Shown: positions 17,287-27,643, counted from the first letter of the stretch. The stretch: 64,000 nucleotides of DNA from Streptomyces violaceoruber (GCA_000720805.1 JODI01000005.1:1-64000); one strand, 5' to 3'. The notes: generated by a model from the letters alone, not told the origin. Translations and numbers: made by a program.

Positions 17287-18165
17287 ATGGCCCTCACCAC
17301 CCGCCGCAGAGCCCTCACCACCCGCCGCAGAGCCCTCACGACCCTCGGTGCCGCCCTCGCCGGCGCGGTCGCCCCGCCCGCCGCCGACGCGCTCGCGGGT
17401 GACCGGAAGCACCGCCCGCGGCCGTTGTGGCGCGCCCACGCGCACAACGACTACGAGCATCCGCGCCCCCTCCTCGACGCCCTCGACCACCGCTTCGGCA
17501 GTGTCGAGGCCGACATCTACCTGGTCGGCGACCAACTCCTGGTCGCCCACGACCCGGTGGATCTCGACCCGGCCCGCACCCTCGAATCCCTCTACCTCGA
17601 CCCGCTGGCCGCCCGCGTCCGCGCCCACCACGGCTCGGTGTACCGGGGGTACCGCAAGCCGTTGCAGCTGCTGATCGACATCAAGACCGAGGGCTCGTCG
17701 ACCTACCTCGAACTCGACCGCCACCTGCGGCGCCACAAGCGCCTGTTCACGACCTACGCACACGGACGCGTGCTGCCCGGCCCGGTCACCGCCGTCATCT
17801 CCGGCGACCGCGCGGCCCGTACCCCCATGGAGGCCCAGACCGTCCGACGGGCCTTCTACGACGGCAGGCTCGCCGATCTCGGTACCTCGGCGCCCGCCTC
17901 CTTCGTCCCGCTGATCAGCGACAACTGGACGCTGAACTTCACCTGGGCGGGCGTCGGCGCCTTCCCGGACGCCGAGCGGCAGAAACTGCGGGGCATCGTC
18001 GGGGCCGCGCACTCCCGTGGGCAGAAGGTGCGGTTCTGGGCCACCCCGGATGCGGCGGGCCCCGCCCGGGACGCGCTGTGGGCCGAACTGCTCGCCGCCG
18101 GCGTCGACCACCTCAACACCGACGACCTGGCCGGACTGGAGGTGTTCCTGGACGCACACCGGTAG
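17287..18165 (+). CDS. Secreted PI-PLC/GDPD-like phosphodiesterase with Tat signal
   Basis: Predicted exported enzyme of 292 residues with a TIM-barrel phosphodiesterase look. HAHNDYEHPRPLLDAL near residue 55 and VEADIYLVGDQLLVAHD (about 75-90) carry the His/Asp/Glu pattern of glycerophosphodiesterase and PI-phospholipase C superfamilies. LLIDIKTEG and DHLNTDDLAGL are further barrel strands. The N-terminus contains two copies of TTRRRAL before a hydrophobic Ala-rich core, which is a Tat signal duplicated by an exact 21-bp DNA repeat. Start ATG has GGGAGG upstream. Substrate unknown; glycerophosphodiesters or inositol lipids are guesses. Confidence 0.8.
   Translation: MALTTRRRALTTRRRALTTLGAALAGAVAPPAADALAGDRKHRPRPLWRAHAHNDYEHPRPLLDALDHRFGSVEADIYLVGDQLLVAHDPVDLDPARTLESLYLDPLAARVRAHHGSVYRGYRKPLQLLIDIKTEGSSTYLELDRHLRRHKRLFTTYAHGRVLPGPVTAVISGDRAARTPMEAQTVRRAFYDGRLADLGTSAPASFVPLISDNWTLNFTWAGVGAFPDAERQKLRGIVGAAHSRGQKVRFWATPDAAGPARDALWAELLAAGVDHLNTDDLAGLEVFLDAHR
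17290..17331 (+). repeat. Exact 21-bp tandem duplication inside Tat signal
   Basis: Two identical 21-bp units (17290-17310 and 17311-17331), then 8 bp of a third, each encoding ALTTRRR. The result is two consecutive twin-arginine motifs in one signal peptide. Confidence 0.95.
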
Positions 18166-18282
18166 CCGCAGACACCACACGTTCGGAGGACAGGTCAGCC
18201 GCACGGACGAACCCTCCGCTACGCCACACTTGCGGCCGAACGCCGTGAACCGGACATGGCGGCGTGGCGGAGGAGGCTGACG

Positions 18283-18477
18283 ATGGCGATTTCCATCTCT
18301 GTGGTGCTGCTGCTGGCGATCCTGGCGGTGATCTTCCTGCGCAGCGGCGGACTGAAGTTCTCCCACGCGCTGGTGTGCCTGCTGCTGGGCTTCTGTCTGG
18401 CCGGCACCAACATCGCGCCCAGCATCAACAGTGGCCTGACGGCGACGGCGGGCATCCTCGACACTCTCAGGCCGTGA
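18283..18477 (+). CDS. Small two-helix membrane protein
   Basis: A 64-residue protein with AGGAGG 7 nt before ATG. A first transmembrane helix (about 3-18, ISISVVLLLAILAVIFL) is followed by KFSHALVCLLLGFCLAG as a second hydrophobic segment, and the end is polar (TATAGILDTLRP). I recall similar short proteins in many streptomycetes without an assigned function. It stands alone, and its stop lies only 3 bp from the convergent phosphodiester glycosidase stop. Confidence 0.7.
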   Translation: MAISISVVLLLAILAVIFLRSGGLKFSHALVCLLLGFCLAGTNIAPSINSGLTATAGILDTLRP

Positions 18478-18480
18478 GCG

Positions 18481-19719
18481 TCATGGGCTCGTGAAGATGC
18501 CGATGCCGTTCGGGACGGGGCGTTCCGCACCGCCGGAGGGATGGTTGCGGACGGTGACGGCACTCGCGCCCGGCTCCCGGGCGACCAGGGCCGTCGAGCC
18601 GCCGCCGTCCAGACTGAAGGCGTCCACCGAACCCAACGTGCGCATCGTGTCCGCCACTTCGGCGATGGTCAGACCGGTGCGGTACTCGGGTGCCCCGTCC
18701 AGCGCGAGCAGCAGCAGACGCCGTCCGCCGTCCGCGACACCGACGGCGGTGCGCACGGCCGATGTCCGGTCGTCGAGACCGGGCAGGGGCCGTCCGCCCC
18801 TGAGGAGCGGGTAACCGCCGAGCGCGAAGCGGTACGGGATCCGGGTCGAGGACGCCACCAGTCGGTGGCGCACGGTCACCGGCTCGCCCAGGAAGAACTT
18901 CCGCAGCCGCCGCGCACCCGCCTCGCGGCCCACCAGCACGGTCGTTCCCGCGGTGACGGGGCCGCTGCCGGGGGTGTCGGACACCGCCACGACCCGGTGG
19001 TGACGGACCGTCACCTCGTAGGTGTCCGTGCTGCACCCAGCGGCCCGGTCGTTGTCCGTGCCGCAGGTGGCGCGCACCCGGGAGACGCTTCCCCAGTCGG
19101 AGGTGAACGCGCCGATGGAGCCCTCCGGCAGCGCGTACTGGTTCAGCCCGCCGAGCGGCAGCCGGCCCTCGGGCGTCCGGATCGAGCCGTCGAGGTCGAG
19201 GGCGTCCAGCCGGGCCCGCCGGTCCACGCCCACACCGATCACGTCCTCGGTGCCGGTGCCCGGCGGCAGCGCGGGACCGAAGCGCTGGCCGGTCGGCACC
19301 GCCGCCTTGAGCACGTGGCCCTTCGCGATCGCCGGGCCCACGGTCGCCCCGGTGGCCTCGACGCCCGGATGCTGGGTCTCGGTGATGTTGAAGAAGTCGC
19401 CGTTGACACCCGCCACGGCCCCGGCCGCGTCGGCCATCCGCGAGACGGGGGAGCGGGCGGCCACCGCCCCCGGGTACAGCAGATCGAGACGGACCCGCGG
19501 ATCACGCAGGTCGACGCTCAGCACATGGGCGTGGGCCACCCCGCCCGCCGCCGGGAGGTCGAACTCCTCGTACGCCACGCCGGGAGCAAGCGCGGTCCGC
19601 TCCGGCAGGGCGCCGGCCGGTGCCGCCCCGACCAGGGCCGCGCCGGCCAGCGTGCCGAGTGCCGCGAGCAATGCCAGTACGTTGCCGCCCGCCGCGAACC
19701 GACTTTGACGACGCGTCAC
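18481..19719 (-). CDS. Secreted phosphodiester glycosidase family protein (NAGPA domain)
   Basis: Predicted exported enzyme of 412 residues. The signal peptide runs to about residue 40 (Ala-rich, ending AGALPE). The NAGPA-type domain is recognisable from GVNGDFFNI near residue 100 and from the C-terminal VDAFSLDGGGSTALV and PNGIGIF. The family removes phosphodiester-linked N-acetylglucosamine in animals; in bacteria it is linked to exopolysaccharide or wall-polymer turnover. GTG start with GGGGGAA upstream; the frame continues upstream without a good start site. Confidence 0.88.
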   Translation of the reverse strand: MTRRQSRFAAGGNVLALLAALGTLAGAALVGAAPAGALPERTALAPGVAYEEFDLPAAGGVAHAHVLSVDLRDPRVRLDLLYPGAVAARSPVSRMADAAGAVAGVNGDFFNITETQHPGVEATGATVGPAIAKGHVLKAAVPTGQRFGPALPPGTGTEDVIGVGVDRRARLDALDLDGSIRTPEGRLPLGGLNQYALPEGSIGAFTSDWGSVSRVRATCGTDNDRAAGCSTDTYEVTVRHHRVVAVSDTPGSGPVTAGTTVLVGREAGARRLRKFFLGEPVTVRHRLVASSTRIPYRFALGGYPLLRGGRPLPGLDDRTSAVRTAVGVADGGRRLLLLALDGAPEYRTGLTIAEVADTMRTLGSVDAFSLDGGGSTALVAREPGASAVTVRNHPSGGAERPVPNGIGIFTSP

Positions 19720-20067
19720 AGTTCCCCCTGATGTCTCGTCAACTGTTGCAGGACTCAGGGGAAGTGCACCAGACGACCGTGACCGGCGTGATGTCCAGGC
19801 GCCGACGACCCGCGAACGGGTGAGGAAACGCACTCCCTCGGGCGTCTCCGGCGAGAATCCGCTGCCCCCGACGTCGACGATCAGCCGGGTGTGGCTCCGC
19901 ACCTCGTACTGGCTGCGCGAGATCCAGAAGGGCACCGGCTCCTCGCCCCCCTCCACGACCGGGTCGGCGAGGTGGGCGATGCCGTCGCAGCGGCCGCCGG
20001 ACTGCTGGAACATCAGCGGCCCGTGGGCCGCACGGAGACGGCGCGGCAGACCTGCGGCCGCGGACGT

Positions 20068-21222
20068 TCAGGGGGAGTACGGGGTGAAGTGGGCCGGTGC
20101 GTGGTCCACGGGCAGGTCCGGACGCCACGCGGTGAGACCCTGCGCGCTGCACACGAACAGGTTCTCCGGCAGCCGGTCGAGCGCGAACCAGCGCCAGTCG
20201 CCGACCTTTTCGCCGGGCTGGTCGGCCGGCTCCCCGCGCCACGCCGTGACCCGGGCGGGCACGGTCACCCGTACGACGCCGTCGACGTGGTCGAGGAGCG
20301 TGCCCAGGAGCTGTACGTCGGCGGGGCTCGCGTCGATCCCGGTCTCCTCGGCGAGTTCGCGCACGACCGTCTCCTGGAGCGACTCGCCGGGTTCCACCGT
20401 GCCGCCGGGCAGCTCCCAGGTGCCCCGGTGGTGCCGGCCCAGGAGCAGGCCGCGCGGGCCGTACAGGATGGCGCCGACACCGAGCGCCGCGTGCGGGGCC
20501 GGCGGTCGGCTCGAGCGCGGACGGGAGGACGCCCGGACCGGCCGGGTCGCCCGGAAGATCCGGTAGGAGGCGTGGTTGTCCTCCTCCGGGGCGTCGAGGA
20601 CGTCGACGTACTCGACGCGCAGGCCGTGCTCGGCGAGCAGCTCGGTCCACAGGTCCGGCGTGAGCACCCACATCCGGACGCCGACGTCGCCGCCGCCACC
20701 GGCCAGCCGCAGGATCTCGGGCCGGGAGGCGACGACGGACGAGGGACCGTCGCCGTCGGAGTTCGTGTGCAGCACGCTGAAGCACAGCGTCCCGCCGGGC
20801 CGGAGCGCGGAGGCCAGGGCGGGCAGCAGCCGGCGGGGATCGATGTACGGCACGGCGTTGACGGAGTAGACCACGTCGTACGGCTCCGCCGAGCGCAGGT
20901 ACTCCACCGCGTCGGCCCGCACCAGGCGCAGTCCGGGCAGCGAGCCGTACTCGGCGCGGGCCCGCTCGTACTGGCTGGGCGAGAAGTCGACCGCGTCCAC
21001 CGAGGCGCCGTACGCGCGGACGAGATGCGCGGCGAGCCGGCCCGTGCCGCACCCGAGGTCCAGCACCCGTCGCCCGGACAGGTCGCCGAGCACTTCGGCG
21101 CCGGGCCCGGCGTCCATGCCCCAGTCGAACCGCCGCACCCGGGGCAGGACCGTGCCGCGGGTGAGGTGGTGGGTGCCGTACGTGTGCCATGCCTCGGCGT
21201 TGACCGACTCCGGCGGCTGCAC
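20068..21222 (-). CDS. Bifunctional SAM-dependent methyltransferase / Nudix hydrolase
   Basis: Two-domain protein of 384 residues. Residues 1-215 form a class I methyltransferase ([15 protein letters not shown] for SAM binding, VRADAVEYL, and [12 protein letters not shown]). Residues about 235-384 form a Nudix domain with [20 protein letters not shown] followed by EETGI. The linker is Arg/Ser/Pro-rich. The GTG start has AAAGGAG 5 nt upstream; longer upstream reading belongs to the neighbouring gene's antisense. It follows the LAL regulator gene by 11 bp and is probably co-transcribed. What is methylated and what is hydrolysed cannot be read from sequence. Confidence 0.86.
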   Translation of the reverse strand: MQPPESVNAEAWHTYGTHHLTRGTVLPRVRRFDWGMDAGPGAEVLGDLSGRRVLDLGCGTGRLAAHLVRAYGASVDAVDFSPSQYERARAEYGSLPGLRLVRADAVEYLRSAEPYDVVYSVNAVPYIDPRRLLPALASALRPGGTLCFSVLHTNSDGDGPSSVVASRPEILRLAGGGGDVGVRMWVLTPDLWTELLAEHGLRVEYVDVLDAPEEDNHASYRIFRATRPVRASSRPRSSRPPAPHAALGVGAILYGPRGLLLGRHHRGTWELPGGTVEPGESLQETVVRELAEETGIDASPADVQLLGTLLDHVDGVVRVTVPARVTAWRGEPADQPGEKVGDWRWFALDRLPENLFVCSAQGLTAWRPDLPVDHAPAHFTPYSP

Positions 21223-21233
21223 GGTGTCTCCTT

Positions 21234-24164
21234 TCACGAGCGGGGCCGGGGAAAGCTCTGCAGGGCCTCGGCGAGGCCCGCGGGATCGGTGCCGACCTTG
21301 CGGTAGACGGCGGAGAGCAGTTGACGCACGCCCTGCTCCGTGAGGCGAAGGTCCTTCGCGACCACGGCTGCCGGATGGCCCAGGGCCGTCATCTCGGCCG
21401 CCCGGCGTTCGGGGGCCGTGAGGGTGTCCGTCTGCGCGTACCGCAGCGGCAGCGGCCTGAGACCGGCGGCGGACAGTTCCGCCCGGGCCCGCGCGGCCAG
21501 CGCCTCGGCCCCGCAGTGGACGGCGCCTTCCAGGCCCTGGTAGAGCCGGTCCGCGGCCTCGTGGAGCCGGCCGCCCCGGGCCAGCGAGGCGCCCTGGCCG
21601 ACCAGCGCGCGGGCGAGGTCGTACGCCGCGGGGGAGCGTTCGAGCTGCTCCACGGCCGCCGCGTGCAGGTCGAGGGCCGGCTGTCCGCCGGTCACCTCGG
21701 CCAGTGTGTGCAGCGCCTGGCCGATCGCCGACGCGGCGCCGAAGTCGCGGGCGCGCTCGACGGCGTCCTGGGCGTACCGGACGGCCCGGTCCGGTGCCGA
21801 GCGGGCCAGCGCGGACGCCAGCCGTAGCTGCCAGGGGCACCAGGCGGGGTTGCGCCAGTCCCGTCCGTCCAGCCAGTCACCGACCTCCGTCAACAGGCGC
21901 TCCGCCTCGGCGTGGCGGCCCTCCGCCAGCAGCAACTCGGCGTACACGGTGCGCGGATCGGGGTAGATGACGGCGTTCGGGACGCTCGCGCCGTAGCGGT
22001 ACCGGTCGGCGAGCCGGCGTGCGTCACCGGTGCGCCCGCGGGCCAGCAGGGTCTGGATGAGGATGCCGAGGGCGAACCACTGGGCGGGCAGCGCCCCTTC
22101 GACCCGCTCGGCGGTGCGCAGGCCCTCGCGCACCCAGGTCTCCGCCTCGGGCAGACAGCCCCGCCGATAGCGGATGTAGGCGAAGAGGGTCTGGCCGACG
22201 GCCAGATGGGAGCCGCGCCAGCCCTTGGCCCCGCACTCGGCCATGCCCTTGCTGAACAGCTCTTCGGCCCGGCGCGGCCGGTCGCAGTACATGAACGTGA
22301 GGGCCACCGAGACGGGCACCTCGAAGCCGCGGTTCTCGTCGGTCCAGCTCATCCCGCCGCGCAGGGCGTCCTCCGCGTGGTCGAGGACCGTCCGGCGTGG
22401 CTCGCCGCGCAACAGGGCGTCCCAGGCGCGCAGGCCCAGGATGCAGCGCTCCTCCAGCCCGCGGCCGTCCGGACGCCCCCGGGCGGACAGCCGCGCCGCC
22501 AGCCGGGTCAGTGTGCGGGAGCGGGCGGACGGGTCGGGCTCGTCGCTGCGGCACATGCTCCAGACGAAGTGATCGGCCTGCATCCCCAACCGTACCCGCG
22601 CGTTGGTGGCCTTGCGGGCCTCGTCGGCGGCCACGGTCGCGGCCTCGGCGATCCGGTCGGTGTGCGCGAGCGCCTGCGTGAGCCGGTACACGATGGAGGC
22701 CCGCAGCCCGGGGCCGATGTCGGGCTCCGCCAGTGCCGCGCGGAGGTGGGTCACGGTGGCCGTGGGATCGATGAGGAAGGTCGAGCCCGCGAGTTCGTGC
22801 AGCAGGGCGGCCCGCTCCCGAGGCGGGGGCGGCTCCTGCAGCGCGCGGGTCAGCAGGCGGCGGGCGGCTTCCGGGGCGCCGGCGTGCAGGGACTCATGGG
22901 CGGCCTCCCTCAGGCAGGCGACCGCTTCGGGGTTGCCGTCGCAGGGCACCTCCAGCAGATGCCGGGCAGCCTCCGCGGGACCGTACCCCGACGCCCGGAG
23001 GGCTTCGGCGGCCGCGTTGTGCATGCCGACCCGCAGGGCCGACGGGATGGACCGGTAGATCGTCGTGGCGATCAACGGGTGGACGAAACCGAGACCGCCC
23101 CCCGGGCCGGGATCGTCGGCCAGGACGCGGGCGGCGCGCAGCCTCTCGGCCGCCTCGGCGGCCTCCTCACGGCCGATCACCGCGATGGTGGCGGCGAGGT
23201 CCGGCGAGAACGGCGCGCCCAGGACGGCGCCCGCGTGCGCGAAGCGGACGGTGCCGGTGCCGAGCCGCTGAAGGCGCTCGACGAGTCCCGGGCCCTTCAC
23301 GGCGGCGGCGAGCTCGCGCATCGCGGGCAGTTCCGCACGGATGCCCCTCAGGTTGCGCCGGCCGAGCCTGATGGCGAGTTCGACGGTCTCGAACGGGCTG
23401 CCGCCGGTGACCGTCCAGCATTGGTCGCAGAACTCGTCCTCGGCGGCGTCCCCCACCTGCTCCCGCACGATCCGCGCCACGCTCGCCGCGGTCAGCGGCG
23501 CGAGTGCGTGCGGGCGGCCGCCGTGGCCGTCGACGAGGGCACGGAGGGGAGCCGCCTCGGGCGGGAGTTCGTCGGGCCGGTAGGCGACGACGATCAGCAG
23601 CGGCAGGTCCGCGGCCCGGGGCGCGAAGGAGGCGAGCCAGCGGAGGGACTCGGCGTCGGCCCAGTGCAGGTCGTCCACGAGCAGCACGACGGGCGTCCTC
23701 CTCATCAGCGTGAGGCGGGTCATGACCCAGTCGAGAGCGTCGCGTACGCCGGCCGGGTCCGGCACCTGGTCGGTGTCCACCGCCTCCAGACCCAGCGCGG
23801 TGGCGACGGTGGCGTACCAACTGCCCAAGAAGGCCCGGCACTCGGTCTCGTCCATCGTCGCCAGCGCGGGCTGGACGAGCCGGCGGACCACATGGAACGC
23901 CAGCTCCTGGTCCGCCTCGCCGCCCCTGCCCGACAGCACCCGGAACCCCTCGGCGAGGGCGCGGACGCGGGCCTGTGTCATCAGGGCCGTCTTGCCGAGC
24001 CCCGCGGGCCCCGTGAAGGCGAGCAGGCCGCCGTGCCGGGCGACGGGGCCGCCGCGGGCGACGGCCCCCAGGTCCGACAGGGCCGCGTCGAGGGCGCCGA
24101 GCTCCCGGTGGCGCTCGAGCAACTGTCCCGAGCGGCCGATCGACTGCCGTGACCCATGCGCCAT
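21234..24164 (-). CDS. LAL-family (large ATP-binding LuxR) transcriptional regulator
   Basis: A 976-residue regulator. The N-terminal AAA-type ATPase has Walker [12 protein letters not shown] near residue 50 and Walker [13 protein letters not shown] near 160. The middle is a long helical, TPR-like repeat region. The C-terminus has a LuxR-type helix-turn-helix ([20 protein letters not shown], then [20 protein letters not shown]). LAL proteins activate catabolic or antibiotic gene sets in streptomycetes. It is adjacent to the methyltransferase-Nudix gene; its targets are unknown. The start at MAHGSRQ is chosen because the conserved region follows soon after; no strong ribosome site is visible. 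Confidence 0.9.
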   Translation of the reverse strand: MAHGSRQSIGRSGQLLERHRELGALDAALSDLGAVARGGPVARHGGLLAFTGPAGLGKTALMTQARVRALAEGFRVLSGRGGEADQELAFHVVRRLVQPALATMDETECRAFLGSWYATVATALGLEAVDTDQVPDPAGVRDALDWVMTRLTLMRRTPVVLLVDDLHWADAESLRWLASFAPRAADLPLLIVVAYRPDELPPEAAPLRALVDGHGGRPHALAPLTAASVARIVREQVGDAAEDEFCDQCWTVTGGSPFETVELAIRLGRRNLRGIRAELPAMRELAAAVKGPGLVERLQRLGTGTVRFAHAGAVLGAPFSPDLAATIAVIGREEAAEAAERLRAARVLADDPGPGGGLGFVHPLIATTIYRSIPSALRVGMHNAAAEALRASGYGPAEAARHLLEVPCDGNPEAVACLREAAHESLHAGAPEAARRLLTRALQEPPPPRERAALLHELAGSTFLIDPTATVTHLRAALAEPDIGPGLRASIVYRLTQALAHTDRIAEAATVAADEARKATNARVRLGMQADHFVWSMCRSDEPDPSARSRTLTRLAARLSARGRPDGRGLEERCILGLRAWDALLRGEPRRTVLDHAEDALRGGMSWTDENRGFEVPVSVALTFMYCDRPRRAEELFSKGMAECGAKGWRGSHLAVGQTLFAYIRYRRGCLPEAETWVREGLRTAERVEGALPAQWFALGILIQTLLARGRTGDARRLADRYRYGASVPNAVIYPDPRTVYAELLLAEGRHAEAERLLTEVGDWLDGRDWRNPAWCPWQLRLASALARSAPDRAVRYAQDAVERARDFGAASAIGQALHTLAEVTGGQPALDLHAAAVEQLERSPAAYDLARALVGQGASLARGGRLHEAADRLYQGLEGAVHCGAEALAARARAELSAAGLRPLPLRYAQTDTLTAPERRAAEMTALGHPAAVVAKDLRLTEQGVRQLLSAVYRKVGTDPAGLAEALQSFPRPRS

Positions 24165-24354
24165 CTGCCCTACCGCTTCCTGTCGTTCGACCACCGGGAG
24201 GCAACGCGAGCGTATGCCCCCACGGTGCGGTACGGACGCATTCCTGAACGGGTACGGCAAGGACGAGTGAATCGCCCCCGGCCTCGGCGTGTGGCCTCCG
24301 TCGTGCGGGTACGGCCATCTGGATACGCGTCCCTCGCCCGTGCGGCGGACCACC

Positions 24355-24663
24355 TCACGGCACCGCGGACACCGTCGCCGTGTCGGCGTAGCGCGGTACC
24401 GTGCGGGACCAGTGGTAACACCCCCCGATCCAGCCCGCCATGCCCTCCACGCAGTCGAGGCCCGCCGGACTCAGCTCCGGTTCAACGCGGGCGCGGAGCT
24501 CCTCGAACTCCCGGACGGCGGTGTTGATCTGCCCGATGGACAGGGCGACGGCGACGGGCAGAGGGCAGCCCTGTGCGCGCTGGTGGGCCGGCGCCAGATG
24601 GATCCGGAATGTGGCGTGTCGGGTGCCGGTCGGTGGTGCCGATCGGAGGGCGGGCCTCCGCAT
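24355..24663 (-). CDS. Hypothetical small protein
   Basis: A 102-residue reading frame with good third-position GC, lying upstream of and divergent from the epimerase gene. The C-terminal part looks protein-like (INTAVREFEELRARVEP, then GMAGWIGGCYHWSRTVPRY) and could be a small helical protein; the first 30 residues are Pro/Arg-rich and may not belong. No ribosome binding site is visible before the ATG, so the true start may be an internal codon. I do not recognise the family. Confidence 0.45.
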   Translation of the reverse strand: MRRPALRSAPPTGTRHATFRIHLAPAHQRAQGCPLPVAVALSIGQINTAVREFEELRARVEPELSPAGLDCVEGMAGWIGGCYHWSRTVPRYADTATVSAVP

Positions 24664-24727
24664 GTGAACACGTCCTGGGGTTACTCAGGTCAGCACGCAC
24701 CTGCCGCGCGAGAGTGAGGAGAGCCGG

Positions 24728-25690
24728 ATGAGTGGACGCGTCTTCCACCGGGCCCTGGTCACCGGCGGAGCCGGATTCGTGGGATCGCATCTGTGCGGGC
24801 GACTGCTCGCCGCGGGTGCCGACGTCGTGTGCCTCGACAACCTGGCCACCGGCTCCCGCGCCAACGTGGCGGACCTGCAGCGCCACGACGGTTTCCGCTT
24901 CGTGCGGGCCGACGCCACCGATCCCGCGGCCTGGCGCGCGCTGCCGGGCCGTTTCGACCTGGTCCTGCACTTCGCCTGCCCGGCCTCGCCCGCCGACTAT
25001 CTGCGGCTGCCGCTGGAGACCCTCGCCGTCGGCAGCGACGGCACCCGGCACGCGCTGGACCGCACCCGCCGCGACGAGGCCCGTTTCGTGCTCGCCTCCA
25101 CCTCCGAGGTGTACGGCGACCCGCTGGAGCATCCGCAGCCGGAGACGTACTGGGGGAACGTCAATCCGGTCGGCCCCCGCAGCGTCTACGACGAGTCCAA
25201 GCGCTTCGCCGAGGCCCTGGTGACCGCCCACCGGGGTGTGCACGGCACCGACGCGGCCATCGTCCGGATCTTCAACACCTACGGTCCGCGCATGCGCGGC
25301 GGCGACGGCCGCGCCGTGCCCACGTTCATCGCCCAGGCCCTCGACGGCGCGCCCCTGACCGTCGCCGGTGACGGTGGCCAGACACGTTCGCTGTGCTACG
25401 TCGACGACACGGTCGACGGCATCCTCGCCCTGGCGGCGTCCGACGAGGCGGGGCCCGTGAACATCGGCGGTGCCGACGAGATCACGATGCTCGAACTCGC
25501 CCGCTGCATCGTCGACCTCACCGGCTCCGCCTCCCGGATCCGCTTCGTCGAACGCCCGGTCGACGACCCGGGGCGCCGCAAGCCCGACACCCGCCTCGCG
25601 CGGGAGCGGCTCGGCTGGCGTCCGGAGGTCGACTGGGACGAGGGCCTCGCCCGTACGATCGACTGGTTCACCCGCTCCGCGGCCGCCTGA
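24728..25690 (+). CDS. NAD-dependent epimerase/dehydratase, UDP-glucuronate decarboxylase-like
   Basis: Extended short-chain dehydrogenase of 320 residues acting on a nucleotide sugar. VTGGAGFVGSHL binds NAD. TSEVYGDP carries the active-site Ser/Thr equivalent. The YDESKRFAEAL segment holds the catalytic Tyr and Lys. HPQPETYWGNVNPVGPRS is the pattern I associate with UXS (UDP-xylose synthase) enzymes. It opens the sugar cluster on the same strand but is separated from the next gene by a hairpin and 315 bp. UDP-pentose supply is the leading guess; a heptose-modifying 4,6-dehydratase is the alternative. Confidence 0.88.
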   Translation: MSGRVFHRALVTGGAGFVGSHLCGRLLAAGADVVCLDNLATGSRANVADLQRHDGFRFVRADATDPAAWRALPGRFDLVLHFACPASPADYLRLPLETLAVGSDGTRHALDRTRRDEARFVLASTSEVYGDPLEHPQPETYWGNVNPVGPRSVYDESKRFAEALVTAHRGVHGTDAAIVRIFNTYGPRMRGGDGRAVPTFIAQALDGAPLTVAGDGGQTRSLCYVDDTVDGILALAASDEAGPVNIGGADEITMLELARCIVDLTGSASRIRFVERPVDDPGRRKPDTRLARERLGWRPEVDWDEGLARTIDWFTRSAAA

Positions 25691-26005
25691 CCCGGGCCGC
25701 CGGCCCACCTCCGCCCCACCGGGCACCCCGCCGAGGGCGCCCGGTGCCCCACTGGCACGCCTCGGCTCCCACCTGCGGAGGAGTCGGGCGCTGCCGGGCG
25801 TTCCCGCGCATTCTTCGGCGCCGATACTCAGCCTTCCGGTGCGGCGCCGACTGTCGCGACTCTGCGTGGTCGATTTACAGCGAACCGTGAAAAATCGGGC
25901 TATTTCATGGCGAGCTATCTCCAAGTGTTTGAGGCAACCCCAAGAGCGGCACTCGCGGACCTGTAGCAAAAGTCCCCATTTGTCACAGGGACGGAGCGAT
26001 TCAAC
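25691..26005 (+). promoter_or_regulatory. Intergenic control region before the carbamoyltransferase operon
   Basis: No convincing gene in these 315 bp. From about 25860 base composition becomes markedly AT-richer than the surroundings, as expected for a promoter region. It contains an inverted repeat CGATTT/AAATCG (25871-25897) and a direct repeat GCTAT (25899-25903 and 25914-25918, 15 bp apart). The ribosome site before the 26006 ATG is GGACGGAG. No confident -35/-10 pair was identified. Confidence 0.45.
25718..25745 (+). terminator. Hairpin terminator after the epimerase gene
   Basis: ACCGGGCACCC pairs with GGGCGCCCGGT (one mismatch) across a 6-nt loop, 28 bp after the epimerase stop. No T tract. 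Confidence 0.65.
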
Positions 26006-27643
26006 ATGCGCATCCTCGGCATCAACGCCCTGTTCCACGACCCGGCCGCCGCTCTCGTCGTCGACGGCCACACCGTCGCCGCCGCCGAAGAGGAGCGTTT
26101 CAGCCGCCGCAAGCACGGCAAGCGCCCGGTGCCGTTCTCCGCCTGGGAGCTGCCCGAGCTGTCCGCCCGCTGGTGCCTGGAGCATGCCGGGATCCGGCCC
26201 GGGGAACTGGACGCGGTGACCTACTCCTTCGACCCCAGGCTCGCCCGCCCCGCCCAGGACATGGGACTGAACGACCCTTTTGACCCGCTGCGCCTGGACT
26301 ACGCGCGCCGCGCCCCCGAGTTCCTCGCCGAGGCCCTGCCCGGCCTCGACCCGGACCAGGTGGTCTTCGTCCCGCACCACGTGGCACACGCCGCCTCCGC
26401 CGGACCCGCCTCCCCGCACCCCGACAGCGCCGTCCTCGTCCTCGACGGCCGCGGCGAGGCCGCCTCCCACCTGGCCGGCCGCTACCGCGACGGCAAGCTC
26501 GACATCCTGGCCGCACAAGCGCTGCCCCACTCCCTGGGCCTGGTCTACGAGGAGCTCACCGAACACCTCGGCTTTCTGCGCAGCAGCGACGAGTACAAGG
26601 TGATGGCCCTCGCCTCCTACGGCGAACCCCGCTTCCTGCCCCGGCTGCGGCAGCACGTCCACCCGACCGGCGACGGCGGCTTCAGCGCCCACGGCGTCGA
26701 CTGGGCCGCCCTCGCCCCGCCCCGCGCGAAGGGCGAGACGTGGACGCGGGAGCACGCCGACCTCGCCGCCAGCACCCAGGCGGTCCTCGAAGACCTCCTG
26801 CTCGAACTCGTCCACTGGCTGCACCGCGAGGCCGGGGGAGAGGCGCTCACCATGGCGGGCGGCGTCGCCCTCAACTGCGTCGCCAACTCCAGGATCGCCG
26901 AACAGGGCCCCTACCGGCACGTGTGGGTGCAGCCGGCCGCCGGGGACGCCGGAACCGCCCTCGGAGGCGCCCTCCACCTGTCCGCACAGCAGCAGGAGAA
27001 CCCGCTGCCCATGCCCGGCGCCGACCTCGGCCGTGGCTGGAGCGACGAGGAGTTGCTGGCCTGGCTCGACCAGGCCGCCGTACCGTACGAGCGCCCCGAC
27101 GACATCGCGGAGGCGGTCGCCGAGGAGCTGGCCCGCGACGGCGTGGTCGCCTGGTTCCAGGGCCGCAGCGAGTACGGGCCGCGCGCCCTCGGACACCGCT
27201 CCCTGTTGGCCCATCCCGGCCGCGCCGAGAACCTGGAACGGCTCAACCACGTCAAGGGCCGTGAGGAGTTCCGGCCGGTCGCGCCCATGGTCCTCGCCGA
27301 CCGCGCCCACGAGCTGTTCACGGGGCCACTGCCCAGCCCGTACATGCTCTTCGTGCACGACGTGGCACATCGGTGGCGCGGGCGCATCCCCGCCGTGGTG
27401 CACGTGGACGGCACCGCCCGCATCCAGACCGTCGACGAGCGGCAGGAGCCGCTGGTGGCGCGGATGCTGCGCGGCTTCGAACGGCGCACCGGACTGCCGG
27501 TGGTCGTCAACACCAGTCTCAACACCGCCGGCCGCCCCATGGTCGACGACCCCCGCGACGCCCTGGAGTGCTTCGGCTCCGCGCCCGTGGACCTGCTGGC
27601 TATCGGTCCGTTCGCGGTGCGGCGGGGAAGGGCGTTCGCATGA
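26006..27643 (+). CDS. Carbamoyltransferase (NodU/CmcH family)
   Basis: Transfers a carbamoyl group from carbamoyl phosphate, via carbamoyl-AMP, to a hydroxyl of a sugar or natural product. The 545 residues comprise an N-terminal Kae1-like domain (MRILGINALFHDPAA, then PHHVAHAASA with the metal-binding HxxxH, and GGVALNCVANSRI) and a C-terminal YrdC-like domain (EYGPRALGHRSLLAHP, then FRPVAPMVL and VNTSLNTAGRPMVDDP). First gene of a long overlapping operon of glycosyltransferases, so a carbamoylated glycan is inferred. The stop overlaps the next start as ATGA. Confidence 0.94.
   Translation: MRILGINALFHDPAAALVVDGHTVAAAEEERFSRRKHGKRPVPFSAWELPELSARWCLEHAGIRPGELDAVTYSFDPRLARPAQDMGLNDPFDPLRLDYARRAPEFLAEALPGLDPDQVVFVPHHVAHAASAGPASPHPDSAVLVLDGRGEAASHLAGRYRDGKLDILAAQALPHSLGLVYEELTEHLGFLRSSDEYKVMALASYGEPRFLPRLRQHVHPTGDGGFSAHGVDWAALAPPRAKGETWTREHADLAASTQAVLEDLLLELVHWLHREAGGEALTMAGGVALNCVANSRIAEQGPYRHVWVQPAAGDAGTALGGALHLSAQQQENPLPMPGADLGRGWSDEELLAWLDQAAVPYERPDDIAEAVAEELARDGVVAWFQGRSEYGPRALGHRSLLAHPGRAENLERLNHVKGREEFRPVAPMVLADRAHELFTGPLPSPYMLFVHDVAHRWRGRIPAVVHVDGTARIQTVDERQEPLVARMLRGFERRTGLPVVVNTSLNTAGRPMVDDPRDALECFGSAPVDLLAIGPFAVRRGRAFA

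Noticed and set aside
24482..27403. Very long open frame on the minus strand (over 970 codons)
   Set aside because: It is antisense to the epimerase and carbamoyltransferase genes, whose motifs are unmistakable; long antisense frames are expected at this GC content.
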